The notes beneath the pieces were generated by a model. The model worked only from the letters and a program-made list of their open reading frames with translations. It ran no database searches and had not been told where the DNA came from. Made by a program: the position numbers and the translations under genes. Shown here piece after piece: positions 9,216 through 16,542 of a stretch of DNA of 64,000 nt. Source of the DNA: Acidobacteriota bacterium (GTDB lineage: Bacteria > Acidobacteriota > Terriglobia > Terriglobales > Acidobacteriaceae); NCBI GenBank assembly GCA_018268855.1, contig JAFDVR010000017.1, forward strand, positions 186,001 through 250,000, in the 5' to 3' direction. Each line of letters opens with the position of its first letter. Within the stretch, counting starts at the first letter, position 1.

Positions 9216-9676
9216 TGCGTATTCCTGCGGGAGAAAAGCTGCGGTTCCTCATCGCAGGTGCGTTCAATACGCTCTTCGGCATGGCGGACACGTTTGCCTG
9301 CACATGGTTGTTTCTGTACCTCAGGCCGGGCCAGCCGAAGCTGATGACCAGTGCGGCGACTGTCGTCTCTACCGTTCTGAACATTACGGTTTCATTTTTC
9401 TCGTATAAGTTCTTCGTCTTCCGGACGCGTGGGAATGCGATACCGGAGTACCTGCGCAGCCTGCTGGTGTATCTGCCGAACATCGCCATCAGCGTTCTGT
9501 TGGTCGTCCCGCTGACGGGTTTCTTTCTCCACCTGCAAAGCACGCATGCTTATGCTCCTTATGTGGCTCAGGCGTGTATTGTGGTGGGAAGCATTATCTT
9601 CAGTTTTCTGGGCCACAAACATTTCACGTTTAGGAAAAGAGAACCTCCGCCGGCCATCGGTGTGGCGGAGCCTTGA
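9212..9676 (+). CDS. GtrA family membrane protein
   Basis: Small polytopic protein, 154 aa, with four predicted membrane helices and the family's GAFNTLFG (N-terminal) and SFLGHKHFTF (C-terminal) signatures. GtrA proteins are thought to flip polyprenyl-phosphate sugars made by GtrB-type transferases so that they can decorate periplasmic glycans. Translation may start at GTG 9212 or ATG 9215; both overlap the glycosyltransferase stop, so coupling is certain. It closes the nine-gene sugar cluster. Confidence 0.88.
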   Translation: MMRIPAGEKLRFLIAGAFNTLFGMADTFACTWLFLYLRPGQPKLMTSAATVVSTVLNITVSFFSYKFFVFRTRGNAIPEYLRSLLVYLPNIAISVLLVVPLTGFFLHLQSTHAYAPYVAQACIVVGSIIFSFLGHKHFTFRKREPPPAIGVAEP

Positions 9677-9684
9677 GGAGTTCG

Positions 9685-10593
9685 ATGAACCTGCGCGCGC
9701 TTTGTCTCGCTGCTGCTTTCGCTACTGTCACCTTTGCTCAGAACACGTTTATCACCGGAACGCCGCCGGCTGAGCAGGGCCATGCTCCAGTGCCATTGTG
9801 GCAGGGTGCTGCGCCGGGAGCGCAGGGCAATGCGGACATCGATATTCCGACGCTTGCGGCCTATATTCCGGCCAATAATCCGACGCATACGGCAATTGTG
9901 ATTGCGCCGGGTGGTGGCTACTCCAAGCTGGCCTATGGCTATGAAGGTATCGACATGGCGCGTTGGGCGAACGATCACGGTGTGGCTGCGTTTGTGCTTA
10001 AATATCGCATCGGGCCGAAGTATCATCATCCGGTCGAGCTGGGCGATGCGCAGAGAGCCATCCGGACAGTGCGTTCGATGGCGGAAAAGTATGGGTATTC
10101 GGTCGATCATGTGGGTATGTGGGGATCGTCGGCGGGCGGGCATCTTGCGTCCACGGCGGGTACGCACTTCGATGCGGGTAACCCGAACGCGATCGATCCG
10201 ATCGAGCGTTTTTCCAGCCGCCCGGATTTTCTGATCCTGGATTATCCCGTCATTCGCATGGATGATCCATACAAGCACAAAGGATCGACGCGGATGCTGC
10301 TGGGCGACAATCCTGATCCTGCTTTGATAGCTAATCTCTCCAACGATACGCAGGTCACGCCGCAGACGACGCCGACCTTCATTTGGTCTACCACCGACGA
10401 TAAGGTGGTTCCGATCATGAACACCGTCTTGTTTTACGAAGCGCTGGTGAAGAACGGTGTGCCTGCGGAACTGCATATCTTCCGCAGCGGCAAGCATGGG
10501 CTTGGCCTGGCGCAGAACGATAAGGACATTAGCGTATGGCCTCAGCTCTTGCTGCATTGGATGGCAGCAAATGGTTGGGCCACGTTGCAGTAG
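9685..10593 (+). CDS. Secreted alpha/beta-hydrolase (acetylesterase-like)
   Basis: Exported esterase, 302 aa. A signal peptide (MNLRALCLAAAFATVTFAQ) is followed by a family signature IAPGGGYSKLAYGYEG, which plays the oxyanion role of HGGG. The nucleophile elbow is G147-S-S149-A-G, with a likely acid in TTDDKVVP (about 238) and His in GKHGLGL (about 270). Relatives deacetylate xylan or other polysaccharides. I chose ATG 9685, directly ahead of the signal peptide, with GAGGAG upstream, rather than the in-frame TTG at 9673. It lies nine bases after gtrA, but its function looks independent of sugar synthesis; it could deacetylate the exported glycan. It ends on the base before the stop of the convergent permease gene. 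Confidence 0.85.
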   Translation: MNLRALCLAAAFATVTFAQNTFITGTPPAEQGHAPVPLWQGAAPGAQGNADIDIPTLAAYIPANNPTHTAIVIAPGGGYSKLAYGYEGIDMARWANDHGVAAFVLKYRIGPKYHHPVELGDAQRAIRTVRSMAEKYGYSVDHVGMWGSSAGGHLASTAGTHFDAGNPNAIDPIERFSSRPDFLILDYPVIRMDDPYKHKGSTRMLLGDNPDPALIANLSNDTQVTPQTTPTFIWSTTDDKVVPIMNTVLFYEALVKNGVPAELHIFRSGKHGLGLAQNDKDISVWPQLLLHWMAANGWATLQ

Positions 10594-11829
10594 CTACTCG
10601 TAACGCAGCGCCTCCGCAGGCAGTACGCGCGCGGCGCTTGCTGAGGGATACAGGGTTGCAATCAGCGATACAGCCAGTGAGACCGCAGCGACGATAACGC
10701 CATCGATGATGCGTGGGGCGAAGGGCAGGTAGTCGAGCGAGTACACCTCTGCCGAGAGGTGGAAGAGGCGGTAGTGCCCGCCTGCCCATGCGATCACGTA
10801 TCCGAGCACCAGACCGAGCGCGGTGCCGATCACGCTGATGAGCAATCCCTGCATCAGGAAGATGCGGCGCACCTGGTCGGCGCGCACGCCGAAGCTCATC
10901 ATCACGGCGATGTCGCGCGTCTTTTCCATCACCATCATGGTGAGCGCGATGAGGATGTTGAGCGCGGCGACGCAGACGATGAGGCCGATCACAATGAAGG
11001 TGACGATCTGCTCCAATCGCAAAGCGCGGAAGAGTTCGCGGTTCTGCTCCATCCAGCTTTTGCTTTGAAAGCCCGGACCGGCGGCTTGCTCAATCTGTTT
11101 GCCGATGGTGTTGGCGCGGTACATATCGTCCACCTTGAAGCTAATGACGGAGATGACGTCCGGCTCTGAGAAGAGTCGCTGGGCGTCGTTGAGACGCGTG
11201 AGTGCGTAGCTGGAGTCGTACTGATAGAAGCCTGAGTGGAAGATGCCTACCAGAGTGAAACCTTGATATCGCGGCACGAGGCCGAGGGGGGTGAGTTCGC
11301 CTTGCGGCGAGGTGACGAGAATACTGTCCCCCGGCTTGGCACCGATAGTATCTGCAAGATCGCTGCCGATGACGATGGGCGGCCATGCTCCTGGAGCGCC
11401 AACGTTATTGAGCGGGGCAGAGGAGCCGTCTTTCACCGCTTGCAGCAGATCGGAGACGGTCTGCTCATCCTTCGGCACAATGCCTTTGATGAGCGCGCCG
11501 CCGCTGCGTGGGCCGCGCGAGATGAGTACCTGTCCGTAGAGGCCGGGCGCTGCGGCTGTGACGTGCGGTTCATGGCGGAGTTTATCCAGCAGGGGCTGCC
11601 AATTGCGGATGCCATCGCCCGCAATGCGCATCAGTTCGATGTGCGCCGTGGAGCCGAGCAGACGGTCCTGCAAGTCGCGCCGCATACCGTTGGTGATGGC
11701 GAGGGCGATGATGAGCGAGGCCACGCCCGCCATCACGCCGATAACGGAAATGGCCGTGATGAGGCCAACGACAGCCTGCCGACGACGGGCGCGGAGATAC
11801 CGGGCGGCGACGAAAAGTTCAAATCGCAT
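10594..11829 (-). CDS. LolC/LolE-family ABC transporter permease
   Basis: 411-aa inner-membrane permease with one N-terminal helix (VGLITAISVIGVMAGVASL), a large periplasmic MacB-like domain, and three C-terminal helices (about 270-295, 315-345 and 365-390). The layout and the N-terminal ARYLRARRR stretch match LolC/E, which extract lipoproteins from the inner membrane for sorting. The ATPase LolD is not adjacent, so it must be encoded elsewhere if this is a true Lol component; an efflux MacB-type role is the alternative. It is divergent from the VWFA gene over a 137-nt intergenic region. Confidence 0.85.
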   Translation of the reverse strand: MRFELFVAARYLRARRRQAVVGLITAISVIGVMAGVASLIIALAITNGMRRDLQDRLLGSTAHIELMRIAGDGIRNWQPLLDKLRHEPHVTAAAPGLYGQVLISRGPRSGGALIKGIVPKDEQTVSDLLQAVKDGSSAPLNNVGAPGAWPPIVIGSDLADTIGAKPGDSILVTSPQGELTPLGLVPRYQGFTLVGIFHSGFYQYDSSYALTRLNDAQRLFSEPDVISVISFKVDDMYRANTIGKQIEQAAGPGFQSKSWMEQNRELFRALRLEQIVTFIVIGLIVCVAALNILIALTMMVMEKTRDIAVMMSFGVRADQVRRIFLMQGLLISVIGTALGLVLGYVIAWAGGHYRLFHLSAEVYSLDYLPFAPRIIDGVIVAAVSLAVSLIATLYPSASAARVLPAEALRYE

Positions 11830-11966
11830 CGGTGTCCCAAATTGGCGGAAGTGTCCACCCGGCGAGGGCCAAAGGAATCTTTTGTAATCCGTTCACGTCT
11901 ATCAGAGTAGAGCCGGATGCACTTCTTCGCCACTGCCGCGTGTACAGTGTCCGGTGGGAGAGATTG

Positions 11967-13115
11967 ATGCCGTTTTCCGTCAGGCCACTTCTAACACTCA
12001 CAGTAGCCACTTTTTTGATGACGTCCGTTCGCGTGCAAGCACAGCAACCCACGCCCGCTCCGCCTTCCACCGATGATGACGGGCCGATGCAGCAGGACAG
12101 TCCCATCGTCGTAAAGAAGAAGCAGCAGGAAACCGAAGCGCCTCCGCCGCCAGCGCCTGAAGAAGAGAAGATCAAGAATCCTAAGGGACTGGAGAACTAC
12201 TCCATCCACGTAGATGTGCCGGTGGTGACGGTAGACACGAGCGTGGTGCTTGAGAAGACGCGCCAGTTCGTTCCCGGACTGAAGAAGGAAAACTTTCGCG
12301 TCTACGAAGATGGTGAAGAGCAGACGATCGATAGCGTCCGCACGGTGCAGACGCCGATTACGGCAGTAATGTTGTTGGAGTTCGCCGCTAACTCCTGGTA
12401 CTTCATTCAGGACATGCGTAATACATCGGAAGTCCTGTTCCACTCTCTGAAGCCAGAGGATTACATCGCCGTAGTGACGTATGACATGCGCACGCATATT
12501 CTGACTGACTTTACACAGGACAAGCGTGTGACGGCGGAGGCGCTGAACTCGCTGACGCTGCCGATGATGAGCGATACGAATATGTTCGACGCGCTCAGCG
12601 AGACCATCGACCGGCTCTCGCGCGTGGAAGGCCGCAAGTACATTCTGCTCATCGGCACAGGACGCGATACCTTCTCGCGAAACACGCTCGATAGCATTCT
12701 GAAGAAAATCAAAAACTCGCAGAATATTACGATCTTTACCATCGGCACTGGCCAGCTTGTACGCGAATTGGCTGATTCGCGCGGCATGATGGGGCCGATC
12801 ACGCGTATGGATTATCTCCAGGCTGACAATGAAATGAAGACCTTTGCGCGCATGACCGGTGGCCAGGCGTTCTTCCCGATGTTTCAGGGGGCATTGCCAG
12901 ACGTCTTCGCGCAGATTAACGATTCCATCCGCAATCAGTACATGATTACGTATCGTCCGACGAACCGCGCGCAGGATGGGACGTATCGCAAGATCAAGGT
13001 GGAACTGGTGGATGCGGAAGGGCGTCCGCTGCGCATGGTGGACGAAAAGGGCAAACAGGTGAAGTATTCCGTGATTGCTCGCGAGGGTTACACCGCGCGG
13101 CACCAGGTGGAGTAG
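11967..13115 (+). CDS. Secreted VWFA-related protein (acidobacterial type)
   Basis: Exported protein, 382 aa: signal peptide (first 24 residues, ending in VQAQQ), a Pro/Glu/Lys-rich linker, then a von Willebrand A-like domain with SIHVDVPVVTVDTSV preceding it, as in the acidobacterial VWFA-related family. The position of the metal-binding D-x-S-x-S motif reads MLLEFAANS, so a classical MIDAS site is not intact. The C terminus ends with a strand-rich YRPTN...YRKIKVEL section typical of the family. Start is ATG 11967 behind GGGAGAGA; the upstream frame from 11832 has no signal peptide. Function is unknown. The family is expanded in Acidobacteriota, which supports the taxonomic call. Confidence 0.85.
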   Translation: MPFSVRPLLTLTVATFLMTSVRVQAQQPTPAPPSTDDDGPMQQDSPIVVKKKQQETEAPPPPAPEEEKIKNPKGLENYSIHVDVPVVTVDTSVVLEKTRQFVPGLKKENFRVYEDGEEQTIDSVRTVQTPITAVMLLEFAANSWYFIQDMRNTSEVLFHSLKPEDYIAVVTYDMRTHILTDFTQDKRVTAEALNSLTLPMMSDTNMFDALSETIDRLSRVEGRKYILLIGTGRDTFSRNTLDSILKKIKNSQNITIFTIGTGQLVRELADSRGMMGPITRMDYLQADNEMKTFARMTGGQAFFPMFQGALPDVFAQINDSIRNQYMITYRPTNRAQDGTYRKIKVELVDAEGRPLRMVDEKGKQVKYSVIAREGYTARHQVE

Positions 13116-13601
13116 CTAGGCTTCGTCTTTGCGCTGGTCCTGCTCAAACGCAATCAGTAGCGCCAGCGCCACGCCGCAGAGCAGCACGGTACCTTCTACA
13201 CGAGTAGTCCAGTGATGGCGATTGTCGAAGTCCCGGCGCATGGGTGCGTCCAGCGGCAGGGCAGAGATGTAGCCGTCCGTCACCGCGCGTTCGTGCTGCA
13301 TGGGTTGTAGCAGCATACGGTTGGAGACGAAGGTGAGCACCACCATCACCACAATCAGCGCGGCTTGTGCGAGAGGCTTGTAGGCGCGGTTGCCAAGCAC
13401 CCGCAGTGAAACCAGCATGGCGATGCCGCAGAAGATTCCGATCATGTGCAGCTTGGCCAGTGCCGGGCCGATCACCGCGCCGAGGTCTCGAGTGTTGAGC
13501 GCGTGCGCCGCGGCAGGAGCAAGGACGACACCGAAGTGGACGATGCCGCCCACCCACAGGATGAGAGCGAAGAGCCGGAGCGTGCGTGCAACTGTAGCCA
13601 T
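13116..13601 (-). CDS. DUF4149 family membrane protein
   Basis: 161-aa integral membrane protein with four hydrophobic helices (approximately 8-28, 50-70, 77-97 and 130-150) and the family's N-terminal LWVGGIVHFGVVLAP. No catalytic motif is visible. It lies 9 bases downstream of htpX on the same strand and is probably co-transcribed. Its stop abuts the stop of the convergent VWFA gene with no gap. Function unknown. Confidence 0.75.
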   Translation of the reverse strand: MATVARTLRLFALILWVGGIVHFGVVLAPAAAHALNTRDLGAVIGPALAKLHMIGIFCGIAMLVSLRVLGNRAYKPLAQAALIVVMVVLTFVSNRMLLQPMQHERAVTDGYISALPLDAPMRRDFDNRHHWTTRVEGTVLLCGVALALLIAFEQDQRKDEA

Positions 13602-13610
13602 GTTGCGATT

Positions 13611-14465
13611 CTAGATGGTGTCGCGACCGATGAGGCGCTGAATGCGTTTCTGCATAGGCGGATGCGTGGAGAAGAGTTCCGCGAAATCCGCCCCGCGCAG
13701 TTGCGGCGCATTGATGTACATGTGCGCCATGCTGGGCGATGCGATGGTCGGCACACGCTGCGAGTAGGCGTGGATCTTTTGCAGGGCACGCGCCAGCGCA
13801 TAGGGATTGTGCGTCATGGCAGCACCGGTTGCATCGGCTTCGTACTCGCGCGTGCGTGACACCCAAAGCTGCACAAGCGTGGCCGCGATGGGCGCGAGGA
13901 TGAACATGAAGAGCGCGCCGATGCCTCCTCCGCTACGCTCGCGATCACGGTCGCCGCCATATCCACCAAAGATCATGCCCCAGCGTCCGATGTGCGCGAG
14001 CCATGTGATGGCGCCTGCGAGGGTAGCCGCGATGGATGAGGTTAGGATGTCGCGGTTCTGCACGTGACCAAGTTCGTGCGCCAGCACGCCTTCCAGTTCT
14101 TCGTCGTCAAGAATGTTGAGAATGCCTTCGGTGACGGCCACGGCAGAGTGCTGCGGATTGCGTCCGGTGGCAAAAGCGTTTGGCGAGGGGTCGGGCGTGA
14201 CGTATATGCGTGGCATCGGCATATTGTTGCGCTGTGTCAGGCCTTCGACGATGCGATAGACACGCGGCAGCTCGTCGCGTGTCACGGGCTTGGCGCGGTT
14301 GGCCGCAAGGGCGATCTTGTCGGAGAAGAAGTACGCAACAAAGTTCATGCCGCCGGCGAAGATCAGCGCCATAAGCATGCCGTTCTGTCCGCCAAAGTAG
14401 CGGCCGACGAAGAGCAGCAGAAGCGTCATCAACGTAAGCAAAAGCGTGCTTTTGAAGAGATTCAT
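13611..14465 (-). CDS. htpX: Membrane zinc metalloprotease HtpX
   Basis: M48B peptidase, 284 aa (E. coli HtpX is 293). Two N-terminal helices come first, then the zinc site H130-E-L-G-H134 and two further helices (about 145-165 and 180-200), then the downstream SRTREYEADATGAAM with the third zinc ligand Glu. It degrades misfolded inner-membrane proteins, and in other bacteria it is under envelope-stress control. No obvious operator is visible here. Start ATG 14465 gives a proper N-terminal signal anchor. The gene follows the carboxypeptidase-like gene by 34 nt and precedes the DUF4149 gene. Confidence 0.92.
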   Translation of the reverse strand: MNLFKSTLLLTLMTLLLLFVGRYFGGQNGMLMALIFAGGMNFVAYFFSDKIALAANRAKPVTRDELPRVYRIVEGLTQRNNMPMPRIYVTPDPSPNAFATGRNPQHSAVAVTEGILNILDDEELEGVLAHELGHVQNRDILTSSIAATLAGAITWLAHIGRWGMIFGGYGGDRDRERSGGGIGALFMFILAPIAATLVQLWVSRTREYEADATGAAMTHNPYALARALQKIHAYSQRVPTIASPSMAHMYINAPQLRGADFAELFSTHPPMQKRIQRLIGRDTI

Positions 14466-14499
14466 CGTCTCGCTCCCGCCTCCTGCGACGGGCTGTTGA

Positions 14500-15783
14500 T
14501 TAGACGTTTGTAGATGACGGAGGATGCTGCTCGTTGCGTGTCATCGCCCGGCGGAAGAGCAGGTCGAAGGCGGAGCGGAGTTGTGCGTACTCCTCCTCGC
14601 TGATCTTGCCGGAGAGTTTGTCTGCCTCAAGCTGGAAGAGCTCGTCCCGCAATACTGTTTGCAGTGAAACGGCAGGTGCTGTAAAAGCTACAGGGTGCGC
14701 GAGAGGCGCGGTGGCCGTGGCGACCGGAGTGGCTGCCGCCGGGCGCATCATGAACCCCGCGCCAACAGCCAGCAGAATGGCGAGACCGCCCAGAATCCAC
14801 CACTTATACTTCGTCAGCGGATCGGGCTTGTCGATGGGGTTAGCCATGCCGCCGCCGGGACGGTTATCGTCTGCGGCTGCTTGCGCTCCACCTTGCATCG
14901 GGCCGGCTTGTCCACCTGCGGAAGGCTGGCCTTCTGGCGTGTCGGTCTGTCGCGGAAGTTGGCCTGTGCCGCTTACGCCGAAGCTCATCGCCTTGGCCGG
15001 TATGTTGTGGGCGATGTAGGTCTGGGCGTCCACTTCGTCCTGCACGGAGGTGAGCGGCGTGCCTGCTGTGTCCACCTTCATGCTCTTTGCGGCGATGACC
15101 ACGAACGTATCTACTGGCATGGATGGCGTGGTGGCGTACTGGAAGCTACCGTTGTAAGGCAGACGGTAGGAGACCTGAAAGCGCGTCTCACCTGGGCGAA
15201 TGGGGAAGATGAACGCGTAGTGGTTCTTCTCCGCGAGAGGCACAGGTGCCGAACGCACCGGCATGCCTCCGGGAGCAAGCGCAGCAGATCCTTCCACTAC
15301 AGCACCGTCGGGCAGCGTGAACTCAAAGGCGCGCTCGGAGAACTGCGTCATCGGCGGCTTGGAATCATTCTTGACGAAGAAGTTCTCGACCATGCGCAGC
15401 GTCTTGCCGGACTCGTCCGTCTGCACCTTCACGATATTCGCTTCCAGTGTGACGCCCTTCACCTTTGGCGCAGCTTCGAAGACTTCCACTTCGACCGACT
15501 GCGTTCCCGGAGGCACGGGGCGGAAGTAGGCCGCCTTCTCATGCGTTACGCGGACGAGGTGCATGCCTTCGTCGGGCACGTCGAGTGTGAAGTGGCCCTT
15601 CGCGTCAGTCGTGGTGTGGGTAGACTCCTGCATACCCTGCGCGAGCCGGATAAGTGTGACCTGGTCGCCGGCGGAGGGCTTGTGGTTGGTGCCATTGGTC
15701 ACAACGCCCTCAAGCTGGCTGGCAGCAAAGGCGGAGAGGCAGGGAAGCAGCAGGGCTAGGGCGAAAATCTTGAGTGAACGCAC
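14500..15783 (-). CDS. Membrane protein with carboxypeptidase-regulatory-like domain, Ccm-linked
   Basis: 427-aa exported protein, not matched to a named family. A signal peptide (VRSLKIFALALLLPCLSAFA) is followed by a carboxypeptidase-regulatory-like beta domain (SQLEGVVTNGTNHKPSAG...), a second beta-rich region, a Gly/Pro/Gln-rich linker, one helix (WWILGGLAILLAVGAGFMM, about 330) and a cytoplasmic tail. The tail contains KLSGKISEEEYAQLR, resembling the GKYPEEDYTTQR stretch of the next gene upstream. The start is taken as GTG 15783, giving a signal peptide; the frame from 15918 would overlap the ccmI-like gene. It directly follows ccmF-ccmH-ccmI-like, so it may act in heme/cytochrome c assembly; this is inference from position. 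Confidence 0.6.
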   Translation of the reverse strand: MRSLKIFALALLLPCLSAFAASQLEGVVTNGTNHKPSAGDQVTLIRLAQGMQESTHTTTDAKGHFTLDVPDEGMHLVRVTHEKAAYFRPVPPGTQSVEVEVFEAAPKVKGVTLEANIVKVQTDESGKTLRMVENFFVKNDSKPPMTQFSERAFEFTLPDGAVVEGSAALAPGGMPVRSAPVPLAEKNHYAFIFPIRPGETRFQVSYRLPYNGSFQYATTPSMPVDTFVVIAAKSMKVDTAGTPLTSVQDEVDAQTYIAHNIPAKAMSFGVSGTGQLPRQTDTPEGQPSAGGQAGPMQGGAQAAADDNRPGGGMANPIDKPDPLTKYKWWILGGLAILLAVGAGFMMRPAAATPVATATAPLAHPVAFTAPAVSLQTVLRDELFQLEADKLSGKISEEEYAQLRSAFDLLFRRAMTRNEQHPPSSTNV

Positions 15784-15808
15784 GATACAAGGATAAACGC
15801 TGCACCGA

Positions 15809-16072
15809 TTAGCGGCTGATCGTATCCAGTTCCGCCAAGATACGCGCGGCTTCGTCTTCCAGCGAAGCGCGTTGCGTGGTGTAGTCCTCTTCAGGATATT
15901 TGCCGGCTTTGTACTCAAAATTCAAGTCGCGGAGATTTTCGTAGACCGCATCGCGCCGCTCGATCAGGTAATCGGCGCGGGTTTTTGCGCGCTGCACAAA
16001 GGGGTTGCGGTCGGGCCAGAAGATGTAGGCCAACACGGCCAGCGTGAGAATGCCACCTGCAACAATGCCCAT
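15809..16072 (-). CDS. CcmI-like short membrane protein
   Basis: 87 aa: one N-terminal helix (IVAGGILTLAVLAYIFW) followed by a charged alpha-helical tail (RAKTRADYLIERRDAVYENLRDLNFEY...). This resembles the N-terminal membrane and coiled-coil part of CcmI, without the TPR domain that grips apocytochrome. Its ATG shares one base with the ccmH stop (TGATG), so it belongs to the cytochrome c maturation operon. It probably helps hold the CcmF/H heme-ligation complex together. Confidence 0.65.
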   Translation of the reverse strand: MGIVAGGILTLAVLAYIFWPDRNPFVQRAKTRADYLIERRDAVYENLRDLNFEYKAGKYPEEDYTTQRASLEDEAARILAELDTISR

Positions 16073-16542
16073 CAGTACTCCGTCTCCTGGCGGATGCGTT
16101 CGCGGATGTCGTCCGACGCGATCTGCATTTGTATGTCAGCGGATGTTGCGTGCGCCGGGCGGCGATACTTCCAGCGGCGAACGATCCAGATGGTGAAGAT
16201 AAGTGCGAGTAGGCTGAGCGCGAATGGAACGACCCAGGCAACGGTATCAAAGCCGCCACGGATAGGCGCAGCCAGCACCGTAGGACCGTATTTTGCCGAG
16301 AACCAGTTGAAGATACTGGTGTCTCCCCCGCCTGAGGCAAGTTGCGTGTGCAGTTCCGTGATCATGCGTGAGGAGTCGGGGCAGCCGACGTGGTTGCACT
16401 CCAGCAAGATCTGCGTGCATCCGCAGACGCAGACCATCTTGTGACCGAGAGATTGGAATCGCTGCTCCAGATCGTTGCCCGCGCCCATCACTGTGAGCGA
16501 GACAAGAAAGACAACGACGAGACGAAGTGCGCAGTGTTTCAT
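16072..16542 (-). CDS. ccmH: Cytochrome c-type biogenesis protein CcmH
   Basis: 156-aa periplasm-facing thiol oxidoreductase of system I cytochrome c maturation: signal peptide, a small cysteine-bearing three-helix domain, then a C-terminal membrane anchor (VVPFALSLLALIFTIWIV). The redox motif reads MVCVCGC in place of the usual L-R-C-x-x-C, with further cysteines in LLECNHVGC. Extra cysteines near the motif are worth noting. It overlaps ccmF by 4 nt and the CcmI-like gene by one base. It would reduce apocytochrome CXXCH cysteines before heme attachment. Confidence 0.88.
   Translation of the reverse strand: MKHCALRLVVVFLVSLTVMGAGNDLEQRFQSLGHKMVCVCGCTQILLECNHVGCPDSSRMITELHTQLASGGGDTSIFNWFSAKYGPTVLAAPIRGGFDTVAWVVPFALSLLALIFTIWIVRRWKYRRPAHATSADIQMQIASDDIRERIRQETEY

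Noticed and set aside
14695..15759. 354-aa plus-strand open frame
   Set aside because: Antisense to the carboxypeptidase-regulatory-like protein; no RBS or recognisable motif.
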